A DNA stretch of 64,000 nucleotides. Origin: Luteibacter sp. UNCMF331Sha3.1. GTDB taxonomy: Bacteria; Pseudomonadota; Gammaproteobacteria; Xanthomonadales; Rhodanobacteraceae. Position numbers and translations under genes: made by a program. The notes below the pieces were generated by a model. That model searched no databases, had not been told where the DNA came from, and was given only the letters and a program-made list of their open reading frames with translations. Positions 48,643 through 58,362 of this stretch are shown piece by piece; position 1 is the stretch's first letter; every line of letters begins with the position of its first letter. The DNA lies in NCBI RefSeq assembly GCF_900109915.1, contig NZ_FOBU01000001.1, positions 936,764 through 1,000,763 of the forward strand, read 5' to 3'.

Positions 48643-49459
48643 CCGGACACCGCCGGCCGGGTGCGCCACGCGCCCCGTCGTGCGCTTCGAGCGCGGCAAG
48701 CGGATGGAAGACGACGATCGCCTCGCCGAAGAGGTGCCCGTGGCGATGCACTTCGACGGCGCGCCTTTCGCGGTAATGATGACGACGCCTGCCGACCTCG
48801 AAGACTTCGCGCGCGGGTTCGCGCTGACGGAAGGGAAGATCGACAACGTCCTCGACATCGCGGACATCGAAGTGCGCGAAGTTTTCGAAGGCATCGTGGT
48901 GGACGTCCGCACGACCGGCGGTGCCACCGAGTCATCCCGACGCGGCGACACGAGCGAAGCGCGCGAACTCCCCGGCCGCAGCGGTTGCGGCATCTGCGGC
49001 AGCCGCGAACTGGAAGACGTGGTGCGCCATCCCGCGCCCGTGACTGGCGGGCCGTCGCTGACCGTCGACGCGATCGAACGCGCGCTGGAAGGTCTGCGCG
49101 CGCAGCAGCCCATCAATGCGTTCACCGGGTCCGTGCACGCCGCGGCCTGGGCGCTGCCTGACGGCAACATCGTGGCCGTGCGCGAAGACGTCGGTCGTCA
49201 CAACGCGCTCGACAAGCTCATCGGCGGGATGCTCGCGGGCGGCACGGATCCGCGCGCGGGCTTTCTGGTGATCACCAGTCGCGCCAGCTACGAGATGGTG
49301 ACGAAGGCCGCGGTCGCGGGCATCGCCACCGTGGTGGCGATCTCCGCCCCCACCGCGCTCGCGGTGCACCTCGCCGCCGACTGCGGCGTGACGCTCGTCG
49401 GCTTCGCCCGGCCGGGACGTTTCAACGTGTACAGCCGGCCGGATCGCATCGCCGACTGA
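48632..49459 (+). CDS. fdhD: Sulfurtransferase FdhD for formate dehydrogenase-type enzymes
   Basis: 275 residues. FdhD delivers sulfur to the molybdenum cofactor of formate dehydrogenases. The catalytic CxxC is SGCGICGS near residue 123; VREDVGRHNALDKLIG and TSRASYEMVTKAA are family hallmarks. GGAGG lies 6 bases before the ATG, inside the end of the ydeP gene. The natural client is the overlapping YdeP-like enzyme. Confidence 0.96.
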   Translation: MSSDRTPPAGCATRPVVRFERGKRMEDDDRLAEEVPVAMHFDGAPFAVMMTTPADLEDFARGFALTEGKIDNVLDIADIEVREVFEGIVVDVRTTGGATESSRRGDTSEARELPGRSGCGICGSRELEDVVRHPAPVTGGPSLTVDAIERALEGLRAQQPINAFTGSVHAAAWALPDGNIVAVREDVGRHNALDKLIGGMLAGGTDPRAGFLVITSRASYEMVTKAAVAGIATVVAISAPTALAVHLAADCGVTLVGFARPGRFNVYSRPDRIAD

Positions 49460-49471
49460 CTGGCTCCCACC
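49460..49471. repeat. REP-like half-site fragment
   Basis: CTGGCTCCCACC is the end of a family A element, between the convergent fdhD and molybdenum cofactor genes. Confidence 0.5.
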
Positions 49472-49479
49472 GAGGCTCG

Positions 49480-49818
49480 CTAGCCGCGTCGGCGGCGCAG
49501 GCTGTCCTTGATGTCGACGTCGAACCGCACCGTCGTGGCGACGGTGTCGTAGCCGGGAATATCGAAAACCAGGCCGTCCTTGCTCGGCAGCTTCGCCTGC
49601 AGGTCGCTCAGGGCGACGCGCGGCACGCCCATGCGCCATTCGTGCGCGTTGCCCGACAGCGTGCAGACGGGACCATCGGTGGCGTCGATCGAGTAGCGCA
49701 TCGTGAACGCGGTGCCGAAGGCCGTCGAGCCGAGCAGCGCGATGTCGTCGAGCAGTTCGGCCAGTTCGTCCTCGTCGATGCGGACGCGTACCGTGTCTTC
49801 TTCGAGCTGTACCCTCAT
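49480..49818 (-). CDS. Small hypothetical protein of the moeA-mobA operon
   Basis: 112 residues, soluble, rich in beta strands, with the start MRVQLEEDTVRVRIDEDELAE and a basic tail DSLRRRRG. It may belong to the DUF7009 group, which I recall only vaguely. It follows mobA with an ATGA overlap and is third in moeA-mobA-gene, so a role near molybdenum cofactor synthesis is a guess from position. Confidence 0.65.
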   Translation of the reverse strand: MRVQLEEDTVRVRIDEDELAELLDDIALLGSTAFGTAFTMRYSIDATDGPVCTLSGNAHEWRMGVPRVALSDLQAKLPSKDGLVFDIPGYDTVATTVRFDVDIKDSLRRRRG

Positions 49819-50348
49819 GCGTTCGCCTCGCGCCAGTCGTCGGGGGTATTGCAGTTGATCAGGAGGCGCGCATCGACGCCGTCCGGCGCCAGTGTGGTCG
49901 CGCCGAGACGCGCCTGCAACGCGGACACCGAGCATTCCCTGCCGGGCCGGGTCACGAGGTCGGCCAATGCGTCGCGGGTGGCCGCGTTCATCGTCAGTCG
50001 CATGGGCAGCGGATGCCGCTCCCAGCAGGTGGCGCCGAGGCTGCGCTCGGCGAGCAACGGCGCGAGCACCGCGTTGCCCAGCCGGGGCATGTCGACCGGC
50101 ACCACGAGCCACTCTCCGTCGGGCAGGCCGAGCGCCGCGCTGGCGATGCCGCCGATCGGCCCCATGCCGGGCCAGCGATCGGGGATGCCGCCTTCGCGCG
50201 TGCCGCTGATGGCCACGCGATCGGCACCGGCGGCGCGAAGGGCCTTCGCCGTGCGCCCGAGCATCGTGTCGCCATCGATCGCGAGGGCCGACTTGTCCAC
50301 CCCCATGCGCGACGAGCGACCACCGGCGAGGATCAGGCCGACGATCAC
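49815..50348 (-). CDS. mobA: Molybdenum cofactor guanylyltransferase
   Basis: 177 residues, shorter than E. coli MobA (194). It attaches GMP to molybdopterin to make the dinucleotide form used by YdeP-type enzymes. The nucleotide-binding start GLILAGGRSSRMGVDKSAL and PVDMPRLGNAVLAPL (metal site) are diagnostic. The start is GTG 50348, overlapping the moeA stop (GTGA). Confidence 0.93.
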   Translation of the reverse strand: MIVGLILAGGRSSRMGVDKSALAIDGDTMLGRTAKALRAAGADRVAISGTREGGIPDRWPGMGPIGGIASAALGLPDGEWLVVPVDMPRLGNAVLAPLLAERSLGATCWERHPLPMRLTMNAATRDALADLVTRPGRECSVSALQARLGATTLAPDGVDARLLINCNTPDDWREANA

Positions 50349-51541
50349 GACGCGTCCGACACGTCGAGCGGCCAGGCATCGGCGGTGTCGCCCGCCTCGC
50401 CTGCCGCCGACAACCAGGTGTCGGCCTGCGCGTAGGGCACGATGCGATAGGCGGCCTGGCCCTCCGCCTCGTGAGCGACCTGATGGCCGGCCACGTCGCG
50501 CGCGAGCGAACCGAGGGCGAAGTGCTGCATGCCTTCGCGTCGCGCAAGCGGCGCCGCGAGCCTCACGCGCGTGGCCGATTCCGGCGGAAGCCCCGCCATG
50601 CCACGCAACACGGGGCCGACGAAAAAGCGGTAACCCACCGCCACGGCGATCGGATTGCCGGGCAAGGCGAGCACGAGCGGGCCACCATCGAAGCGAGCGG
50701 CCAGCAGCGGCTTGCCCGGCCGGATGGCGACCTTGTGGAAGAGTGCCGTCGCGCCAAGCGACGCCAGCGCGGCAGGTACGAAGTCGAAGCGCCCTGCCGA
50801 GACGGCGCCGGTGGTGACGACGAGATCGGCCTTCGCATCGAGGGCGCGGTGCATGGCGGAGGCGAACCCGTCGCCCGTGTCGGGCACACGCGTACGGCCG
50901 AGGAAATCCACGCCCCAGCGCGCGAGGCTCGCGGCGAGAAACGGACCGTTGGAATCGTGGATGCCGGCCGGGGGAAGCGGCCCCGGCGCATTGAGTTCGC
51001 TGCCCGTGGTGATGACGGCCACCCGCGGGCGGCGCACGACGTCGACATGCTCGATGCCGAGCGCCGCGAGCAACATGATGGCGGCCGCGTCGATGCGACG
51101 ACCGCGCGCCAGCGCGTGCTCGCCCACGGCGATGTCCGCACCCGCGTGGCGAACGTTCTGTCCGCGACGTTCGTCGGCGAGGAAGCGCACCTGCTCTCCC
51201 TCGCGCTCCGTGCGCTCGATCGGCACGACGGTATCGAACCCATCGGGCATGCGCGCGCCCGTCGCGATCTCGCAGGCTTCCGCGCCCGGCAGCGCCTGCG
51301 TCACGTCGCCCGCCGCCTGCATCGCGGCGACCACGTACGACGATCCCGCCGGCACGACGTCGCTGGCGGCGCGCAAGGCGTAACCGTCCATCGCCGCGTT
51401 GTCGAACGACGGCAAAGCCAATGGACTGACGATGTCGGTGGCGAGGACGCGCCCCAGGGCGGCCTCGGTCGGCGCGGACTCCCGGCCGAGGGGCGAAACG
51501 GCGCCGAGCAGCAGCGCGAGGGCATCGGGGTAGGAAAGCAT
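50345..51541 (-). CDS. moeA: Molybdopterin molybdenumtransferase
   Basis: 398 residues. MoeA inserts molybdenum into adenylated molybdopterin. Visible motifs are LPSFDNAAMDGYALR, the catalytic-domain VAVITTGSELNAPG, VVTTGAVSAGRFD and LALPGNPIAVAVGY, plus the C-terminal beta domain. It leads a unit with mobA that converges on ydeP-fdhD. No other cofactor genes (moaABC) are in the window. Confidence 0.96.
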   Translation of the reverse strand: MLSYPDALALLLGAVSPLGRESAPTEAALGRVLATDIVSPLALPSFDNAAMDGYALRAASDVVPAGSSYVVAAMQAAGDVTQALPGAEACEIATGARMPDGFDTVVPIERTEREGEQVRFLADERRGQNVRHAGADIAVGEHALARGRRIDAAAIMLLAALGIEHVDVVRRPRVAVITTGSELNAPGPLPPAGIHDSNGPFLAASLARWGVDFLGRTRVPDTGDGFASAMHRALDAKADLVVTTGAVSAGRFDFVPAALASLGATALFHKVAIRPGKPLLAARFDGGPLVLALPGNPIAVAVGYRFFVGPVLRGMAGLPPESATRVRLAAPLARREGMQHFALGSLARDVAGHQVAHEAEGQAAYRIVPYAQADTWLSAAGEAGDTADAWPLDVSDAS

Positions 51542-51627
51542 GGGCGCAGCCTAACCCGCCCATGCGTGGATTAGATAGAACGGTACCGCACTCCGCAGAG
51601 GCAGGTATCGCAACGAGCTCTTGCCCG

Positions 51628-51655
51628 TGTGGGAGCGGCCTTGGCCGCTCCCACA
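51628..51655. repeat. Compact REP-like hairpin, family B
   Basis: Perfect 13-base arms TGTGGGAGCGGCC and GGCCGCTCCCACA with a 2-base loop, between moeA and the EF-G gene; only the outer part of the family B element remains. Confidence 0.8.
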
Positions 51656-51681
51656 GGAAGACCCCGCCACGGCCGCCTCCA

Positions 51682-53754
<2,073 letters not shown>

Positions 53755-53779
53755 GGCAAACGGATTCCTGTTCGAAAAG

Positions 53780-53839
53780 GCCAGGGGCTCGCAATGGCTG
53801 TCGAGCGAGGCACTCCCCGGACCGACCGCCGCCCCTGGC
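53780..53839 (-). terminator. Candidate attenuator hairpin in the EF-G leader
   Basis: GCCCCTGGC (53831-53839 on plus) pairs with GCCAGGGGC (53780-53788); on the minus strand the stem is followed by CTTTTC. It lies 12 bases after the uORF stop and 26 before the EF-G start codon. The loop is 42 bases with an inner GCTCG/CGAGC stem, so termination would be weak. Confidence 0.4.
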
Positions 53840-53851
53840 TGAGCAGGACGG

Positions 53852-53881
53852 TCAGGTTCGGGGGTCGCGGCAGTTCTTCAT
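53852..53881 (-). CDS. Candidate leader peptide MKNCRDPRT upstream of EF-G
   Basis: Nine codons and a TGA stop: MKNCRDPRT, with GGAG 9 bases before the ATG. The last codons are CCC-CGA-ACC, with the uncommon Arg codon CGA. A ribosome paused at the end would cover the first arm of the hairpin at 53831-53839. This arrangement suggests translation-dependent attenuation. It is a proposal only; so short a frame can occur by chance. Confidence 0.35.
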   Translation of the reverse strand: MKNCRDPRT

Positions 53882-53910
53882 GGCACCGTGCTCCGGAAAC
53901 GAACGCGTGG

Positions 53911-53943
53911 AAAAAAAGAAAAAAAAAGCACCCTCGCGGGTGC
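53911..53943 (-). terminator. Strong rho-independent terminator upstream of the EF-G gene
   Basis: GCACCC/GGGTGC (53928-53933 and 53938-53943) with TCGC loop, followed on the minus strand by a 17-base U-tract with one C (53911-53927). No minus-strand gene lies upstream within the window gap, so it acts on the EF-G leader or on a short untranslated RNA. Confidence 0.7.
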
Positions 53944-54159
53944 CTTGCTATCGGTCATCGGGGGCGGAGACGTCCTATGACGACTTCCGGCCCGGCACGG
54001 AACGCGCGCACCCGCGACGCGCCCATGAGGCGATCGTTGGTTCGGTCAAATCGTGCTTGCAGCGGAACATGGGGCGATCCGGGTGGATGACTGGCCCCCT
54101 AGATTGGCACGGTTCCGCCGCTTTCAAGGGGGTGCCGGTCACACGATCGCCATCGCAGG

Positions 54160-54165
54160 TATAAC
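54160..54165 (+). promoter_or_regulatory. Candidate -10 box of the aldo/keto reductase gene
   Basis: TATAAC with GTCACA 16 bases upstream (54138-54143), 42 bases before the start codon. Modest match. Confidence 0.4.
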
Positions 54166-54207
54166 GGGGGGTACCCGACGGCGCACCGTCCCGCGAAGGA
54201 GCTCCCC

Positions 54208-55188
54208 ATGCGTTACGTGAAACTCGGCCGCACCGGCCTCGAGATATCGCCACTGGTCCTCGGCTGCATGACCTACGGCGTGGCCGATCGCGGCGCCCAC
54301 GCGTGGACGCTGGACGAGGAGCAGAGCCGCCCCTTCATCCGCAAGGCGCTCGATCTTGGCGTGAATGTCTTCGACACGGCGAACATGTACTCCGATGGCA
54401 CGTCCGAGGAGATCCTTGGACGTGCCCTACGCGACTTCGCCCGGCGCGACGAGGTGGTGATCGCGACCAAGACGTTCATGCGCTGGGGCAAAGGGCCGAA
54501 CATGGGTGGTCTGTCGCGCAAGGCGATCTTCCAGTCCGTCGACGACAGCCTGCGGCGGCTCGGTACCGACTACGTCGATCTGCTGCAGATCCATCGCCAC
54601 GATGGCGACGTGCCCGTGGAAGAAACTCTCGAGGCGCTGCACGACGTCGTCAAGGCGGGCAAGGCCCGCTATCTCGGTGCATCGTCCATGTACGCGTGGC
54701 AGTTCGCGCAGATGATCTACACGTCGCGCCTGCATGGGTGGACGGAGTTCGTCAGCATGCAGAACCACTACAACCTCATCCAGCGCGAAGACGAACGCGA
54801 GATGATCCCGTTCTGTCGCGATCAGGGCATCGCGCTGCTGCCGTGGAGCCCGCTCGCGCGCGGACGCCTCACGCGCGACTGGGACGACGAAAGCGAACGG
54901 CAGAAGACCGACGTGTTCGGCGGCACGCTCTACACCCGTACCGAAGACGCCGATCGCCGGATCGTCGCCGCCGTGAAGCAGATCGCCGCCGCGCGTGGCA
55001 TCCCCCGCGCACAGGTTGCCCTCGCCTGGGTGGCCCGCCGCCCCGGCGTCACGGCGCCGATCGTCGGTGCGTCGAAGCCGCATCATCTGAACGACGCGGT
55101 CGCCGCGATCGATCTGGCGCTGACCGACGACGAGATGGCGGTGCTGGAGGAAGCGTATACGCCCAGACCGCTCGCAGGATTCGATTGA
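54208..55188 (+). CDS. Aldo/keto reductase
   Basis: 326 residues, NADPH-dependent carbonyl reductase fold. Catalytic tetrad residues are visible: Asp and Tyr in FDTANMYSDG, Lys in IATKTFM, His in LLQIHRHDG. The C-terminal cofactor loop is IVGASKPHHLNDA. It resembles the YajO/potassium-channel-beta-like group. AAGGAG lies 7 bases before the ATG. The substrate is unknown. It precedes the MarR gene by 105 bp with its own promoter, so co-regulation is uncertain. Confidence 0.93.
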   Translation: MRYVKLGRTGLEISPLVLGCMTYGVADRGAHAWTLDEEQSRPFIRKALDLGVNVFDTANMYSDGTSEEILGRALRDFARRDEVVIATKTFMRWGKGPNMGGLSRKAIFQSVDDSLRRLGTDYVDLLQIHRHDGDVPVEETLEALHDVVKAGKARYLGASSMYAWQFAQMIYTSRLHGWTEFVSMQNHYNLIQREDEREMIPFCRDQGIALLPWSPLARGRLTRDWDDESERQKTDVFGGTLYTRTEDADRRIVAAVKQIAAARGIPRAQVALAWVARRPGVTAPIVGASKPHHLNDAVAAIDLALTDDEMAVLEEAYTPRPLAGFD

Positions 55189-55258
55189 GCCAAGGGAAGC
55201 CTCGCCGCTTCGGTCGTAGCGTACCTTGGCGCTCCTGCAACAACGCCAGGGCCGGCAC

Positions 55259-55287
55259 TTGATTGTGTGCATATGCACTGATAGGCT
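55259..55287 (+). promoter_or_regulatory. marR-family gene promoter with operator in the spacer
   Basis: TTGATT (55259-55264), a 17-base spacer and TAGGCT (55282-55287). The palindrome GTGCATATGCAC (55267-55278) fills the spacer. The predicted start coincides with the ATG at 55294, so the mRNA may be leaderless. Confidence 0.5.
55267..55278. promoter_or_regulatory. MarR-type operator, copy 1
   Basis: Perfect 12-base palindrome GTGCATATGCAC directly upstream of the MarR gene; an identical copy lies before the dehydrogenase gene. Confidence 0.75.
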
Positions 55288-55293
55288 TGCACC

Positions 55294-55719
55294 ATGCAAA
55301 CCCGCAACCAGTTCTGCAACTGCTTCGCCGCGCGGCAGGCCGCTCGTGCGCTCACGCGCGTCTACGAGCGCCACCTGGCACCGTCGGGCCTGACGTCATC
55401 GCAGTTCTCGATCCTGGTCGCCATCGACGACGTGCCGGGTATCGGCATCCGCGAATTGTCGGACGAACTGGTCATGGACCGCACGAGTCTCGTCCGTGCG
55501 CTGCAGCCGCTGCAGCGTGACGGTCTGGTGGCAGTGTCCGTCGCCGGGGCCGACTCGCGGCAGAAGGTCTACGTACTGACGCCAGCCGGTGTCGCCCGTC
55601 TGGAACAGGCGTCGCCGCTCTGGGAGCAGGCGCAGGCCGAGTTCGTCGAGCGCTTCGGCGGCGACGACGCGGCGGCGGGTGCGCGCGAAGCCTTTCATCG
55701 CATGAGCCGGTTCGACTGA
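55294..55719 (+). CDS. MarR-family transcriptional regulator
   Basis: 141 residues with a winged helix: recognition region LSDELVMDRTSLVRALQPLQRDGLV and wing VSVAGADSRQKVYVLT. The N-terminus has three cysteines-rich context (FCNCF, residues 7-11), which may sense oxidation or electrophiles. Identical palindromes upstream of this gene and of the following dehydrogenase gene point to control of both. No ribosome binding site is visible; the promoter suggests a leaderless message. Confidence 0.92.
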   Translation: MQTRNQFCNCFAARQAARALTRVYERHLAPSGLTSSQFSILVAIDDVPGIGIRELSDELVMDRTSLVRALQPLQRDGLVAVSVAGADSRQKVYVLTPAGVARLEQASPLWEQAQAEFVERFGGDDAAAGAREAFHRMSRFD

Positions 55720-55740
55720 ACCCTTTTTTTGTCCATAAAC

Positions 55741-55752
55741 GTGCATATGCAC
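55741..55752. promoter_or_regulatory. MarR-type operator, copy 2
   Basis: GTGCATATGCAC again, 17 bases before the dehydrogenase start codon and just after a T-run (55724-55730). It would block transcription or translation of that gene. Confidence 0.75.
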
Positions 55753-55769
55753 ATTACAGGAGATCCGAC

Positions 55770-56582
55770 ATGACCGTCGCCACGCCCGGCACCGCCCTCG
55801 TCACCGGTGCCTCGACCGGTATCGGTGCCATCTACGCCGACCGCCTCGCCCGCCGCGGTTACGACCTCGTGCTCGTCGCACGCAACCAGCAGAAACTCGA
55901 CGCCATCTCGAAACGTCTGTCCGCCGAGACCGGACGCGTGGTGCGCACGGTCGCCGCCGACCTCACGGTCGACGCGGATGTGGCGAAGGTAGAGGACGTG
56001 ATCGCTGCGACACCGACGCTCAGCCTGCTGGTCAACAACGCCGGCGTCGGTTCGACGGCGAAGCTGCTCGATGCCGACGTGGGCAAGATGACCGACATGA
56101 TCGCGCTGAATGTCACGGCGCCAACGCGTCTTGCCTATAAGGCCGTGCCTGCGTTCGTCGCACGCGGTGGCGGCGCGGTCATCAACATCGCGTCGATCGT
56201 GGCCATCGCGCCGGAGCTACTCAACGGTGTCTACGGCGGCAGCAAGGCATTCATCCTCGCGCTCTCGCAGTCGATGCATCACGAACTCGCCGCGCACAAC
56301 ATCAAGGTGCAGGCCGTGCTTCCGGGCGCGACGGCGACCGACTTCTGGGACATCTCCGGCCTGGCCGTCGAGAACCTGCCGCCGAGCTGGGTGATGACCG
56401 CCGCCGACATGGTCGACGCGTCGCTGGCCGGCTTCGACGCGGGCGAGCTGGTGACCCTGCCCGCCGTCGAAGACACGGTGCTGATCGAAAACTTCGAGAA
56501 CGCCCGTCAGGCACTCGCAGGCAAATTGTCGGGCGTGACGCCGGCAACGCGCTATGGCCTCTCGAAGGCCACGGCTGCCTGA
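55770..56582 (+). CDS. Short-chain dehydrogenase/reductase
   Basis: 270 residues. Classical SDR: cofactor loop TGASTGIG (12-19), NNAGVG (near 89), catalytic Ser in INIASIV and Tyr/Lys in YGGSK. Arg38 after VAR suggests NADP(H). AGGAG lies 8 bases before the ATG. It is 50 bp after the MarR gene and has the operator copy upstream. The substrate is unknown; it is a likely regulated target. Confidence 0.93.
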   Translation: MTVATPGTALVTGASTGIGAIYADRLARRGYDLVLVARNQQKLDAISKRLSAETGRVVRTVAADLTVDADVAKVEDVIAATPTLSLLVNNAGVGSTAKLLDADVGKMTDMIALNVTAPTRLAYKAVPAFVARGGGAVINIASIVAIAPELLNGVYGGSKAFILALSQSMHHELAAHNIKVQAVLPGATATDFWDISGLAVENLPPSWVMTAADMVDASLAGFDAGELVTLPAVEDTVLIENFENARQALAGKLSGVTPATRYGLSKATAA

Positions 56583-56587
56583 GCCCG

Positions 56588-56656
56588 TGTGGGAGCGGCC
56601 TTGGCCGCGATGGGTGCTTGCCGCGAGCACCCATCGCGGCCGAGGCCGCTCCCACA
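56588..56656. repeat. REP-like palindrome, family B
   Basis: A full copy starting TGTGGGAGCGGCCTTGGCCG, with interior GGGTGCTTGCCGCGAGCACCC, between the convergent dehydrogenase and glycosyltransferase genes. Confidence 0.88.
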
Positions 56657-56668
56657 GGGCATGCTGGC

Positions 56669-56702
56669 GCGAGCACCCATTGTGGCCGAGGCCACTCCCA
56701 CA
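56669..56702. repeat. REP-like half-element, family B, in tandem
   Basis: GCGAGCACCCATTGTGGCCG followed by AGGCCACTCCCACA: a second right arm directly after the full copy, with a few substitutions, so this locus holds one and a half units. Confidence 0.75.
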
Positions 56703-56716
56703 GGATATGCGTGCCG

Positions 56717-58015
56717 CTATGGCGCCTTCTGCATCGAGCGCTTTGCGATCGCGGCTTCGATCGCGTCGGCGGCGACGACGGCACCGCGCTCGCTGCGAAT
56801 GCCTGTCGCGAGATGGGCGGCCCTCGCGGCGATGTCCGCGTCGGTAAGCAACACATTCAAAAGCATCGCTGCGCGGGCGGCTTCGTAACGCGACGCACGC
56901 AGCACCCGTCCCACGCCGAGCCGCTCCACGCGCGCCGCGTTGTCCGGCTGGTCGAACCCATGCGGCACGACCAGCTGCGGACGGCCTGACCGCAGCGCTT
57001 CCTGCGTCGTTCCTACCCCGCCGTGATGCACGACGACCGCGGCACGCGCGAACAGCGCACCGTGCGGCGCGTACTCCTCGATCGCGATGCCGTCGGGCAG
57101 CGGATCGGGCAGCCGCGCACGCATGTCGGGCGAGCCTGTGAGCAGCACCGCACGACGCCCGAGCGACGTGGCGGCGGCGATGCTTTCGCGCAGGAAGTCT
57201 GCGCCGGCGTGCACCGCCGCCGAGCCGAGCGTGAACACGATCGGTGGTTCGCCGTCGTCCAGGAACGCCGCGAGCGTGTCCGGCAACACGTCGCCCGCGG
57301 GCGCGTAGCGGCACTGCCCCGTGATCGTCGCCTGGCTCGGGGCGTCGGGAGGCAGCGTGCCGAGCACGGGCGAATACATCGCGAGCACGCCGTCGCGCGC
57401 GTGCTGCCCCTCGTGGAAAGGATCGCCCCATGGCGACACCACCGGCAGGCCCAGCGACATCCGGAAGTCGCGCACCGGCTGTGTCCACGACGCCGTGATC
57501 CATGCAGCCATGCGGCGCAGCCAGATCCCGCGCCCGGGCGAGCGGCGGACGGCCGCGTCGAACGCGCCCCACCCGGTGGCCGGCGGATCCCACGCGGAGA
57601 GGAAGACGGCCGGTGACAGCACACCCGACAGCCACGCGAGCCGGCCGGTTTCGCCGATGATCTGCCCGGCGAACGCGAGGGTGGTGGTGACGATCGCGTC
57701 CGCGTCGGCGCACACGGGCGCGAGCGCCGCATGACTGGCGGCGACGTCGACCGCGGCCATGTCGCGGACCACGAAGCGCGGTCCGCGCCATGGATGGAAG
57801 GCGCGCGCGGCGAACGCCGCCTTGTCGTCCGGCTCCGCGATGCCGCTGGCCAGCAGGAAGTCGAGCCCCGCCTCCGCCACGGCCTGCCGATGCAGCGAAT
57901 GCGCCGCGATCGTCACCCGGTGACCGCGCGCGGCCAGTTCCCTGCCGACCGCCAGGAACGGGAACAGGTCGCCCTGTGATCCGACCGTCGCCATCACGAT
58001 GTGCCGTCCCGCCAT
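56717..58015 (-). CDS. UGT/MGT-type glycosyltransferase (GT1)
   Basis: 432 residues. GT-B fold: N-terminal MAGRHIVMATVGSQGDLFPF and the C-terminal sugar-nucleotide motif HHGGVGTTQEALRSGRPQLV followed by PHGFDQPDNA. The family glycosylates small hydrophobic molecules (rhamnolipid, sterol, macrolide or flavonoid types); the acceptor is unknown. ATG 58015 has AAGGAG 7 bases upstream. The frame is open to 58090 but those codons run through a REP element and are excluded. Confidence 0.9.
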   Translation of the reverse strand: MAGRHIVMATVGSQGDLFPFLAVGRELAARGHRVTIAAHSLHRQAVAEAGLDFLLASGIAEPDDKAAFAARAFHPWRGPRFVVRDMAAVDVAASHAALAPVCADADAIVTTTLAFAGQIIGETGRLAWLSGVLSPAVFLSAWDPPATGWGAFDAAVRRSPGRGIWLRRMAAWITASWTQPVRDFRMSLGLPVVSPWGDPFHEGQHARDGVLAMYSPVLGTLPPDAPSQATITGQCRYAPAGDVLPDTLAAFLDDGEPPIVFTLGSAAVHAGADFLRESIAAATSLGRRAVLLTGSPDMRARLPDPLPDGIAIEEYAPHGALFARAAVVVHHGGVGTTQEALRSGRPQLVVPHGFDQPDNAARVERLGVGRVLRASRYEAARAAMLLNVLLTDADIAARAAHLATGIRSERGAVVAADAIEAAIAKRSMQKAP

Positions 58016-58051
58016 GCGTCGCTCCTTCCCGAGTGACCCGCATTCTGACCC

Positions 58052-58120
58052 GGTGGGAGCCAGCCTGCTGGCGAAGGGTGCTTGCGGCAAGCACCCTTCG
58101 CCAGCAGGCTGGCTCCCACC
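58052..58120. repeat. REP-like palindrome, family A
   Basis: A 69-base copy starting GGTGGGAGCCAGCCTGCTGG with near-perfect arms; interior AAGGGTGCTTGCGGCAAGCACCCTT. It lies between the divergent glycosyltransferase and metE leader. Confidence 0.9.
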
Positions 58121-58174
58121 ATCGACGACCCGGCGTTGACTTGATCCGCCCGGACGACTAACGTGCCACCCGCC

Positions 58175-58362
58175 AGCGGTCTTTATCTTCCTATTCGAAT
58201 AGAGAGATAAAGCTAAGAGGGAAGCCGGTGTGAATCCGGCGCTGCCCCGCAGCGGTATGTGGAGACGAACCCGTCACAGGCACTGGATCGATGAGGATCC
58301 GGGAAGCGACGGGCGAGGCGACGCCATGCGCGTCACATCCACGAGCCCGAAGACCTGCCGCC
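58175..58362 (+). promoter_or_regulatory. Cobalamin (B12) riboswitch of metE
   Basis: Conserved core elements occur in order: GCGGT (58176-58180), AGGGAAGCCGGTGTGAATCC (58218 on), GCTGCCCCGCAGCGGT, the box GGCACTG (58279-58285), GGGAAG (58301 on) and the closing AGCCCGAAGACCTGCC. The family binds adenosylcobalamin or methylcobalamin; upstream of metE it should shut off the B12-independent enzyme when B12 is plentiful. A 30-base dyad is inserted between GCGGT and the core. Confidence 0.93.
58182..58211. promoter_or_regulatory. 30-bp dyad inserted in the riboswitch, candidate operator
   Basis: Arms TTTATCT and AGATAAA around CTATTCGAATAG; 13 of 15 base pairs match about the centre. A related motif precedes metK (61012-61041), with 21 of 30 identical positions. 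Confidence 0.5.

Noticed and set aside
53882-53962. A 26-codon frame with FFSFF resembling a phenylalanine leader peptide
   Set aside because: The Phe codons come from the terminator U-tract itself, after the hairpin, unlike real pheA leaders where they precede it; no Phe biosynthesis gene follows.
53975-54253. 92-codon minus-strand frame upstream of the EF-G gene
   Set aside because: It starts inside the aldo/keto reductase gene and has low-complexity Arg/Pro content; no ribosome binding site.
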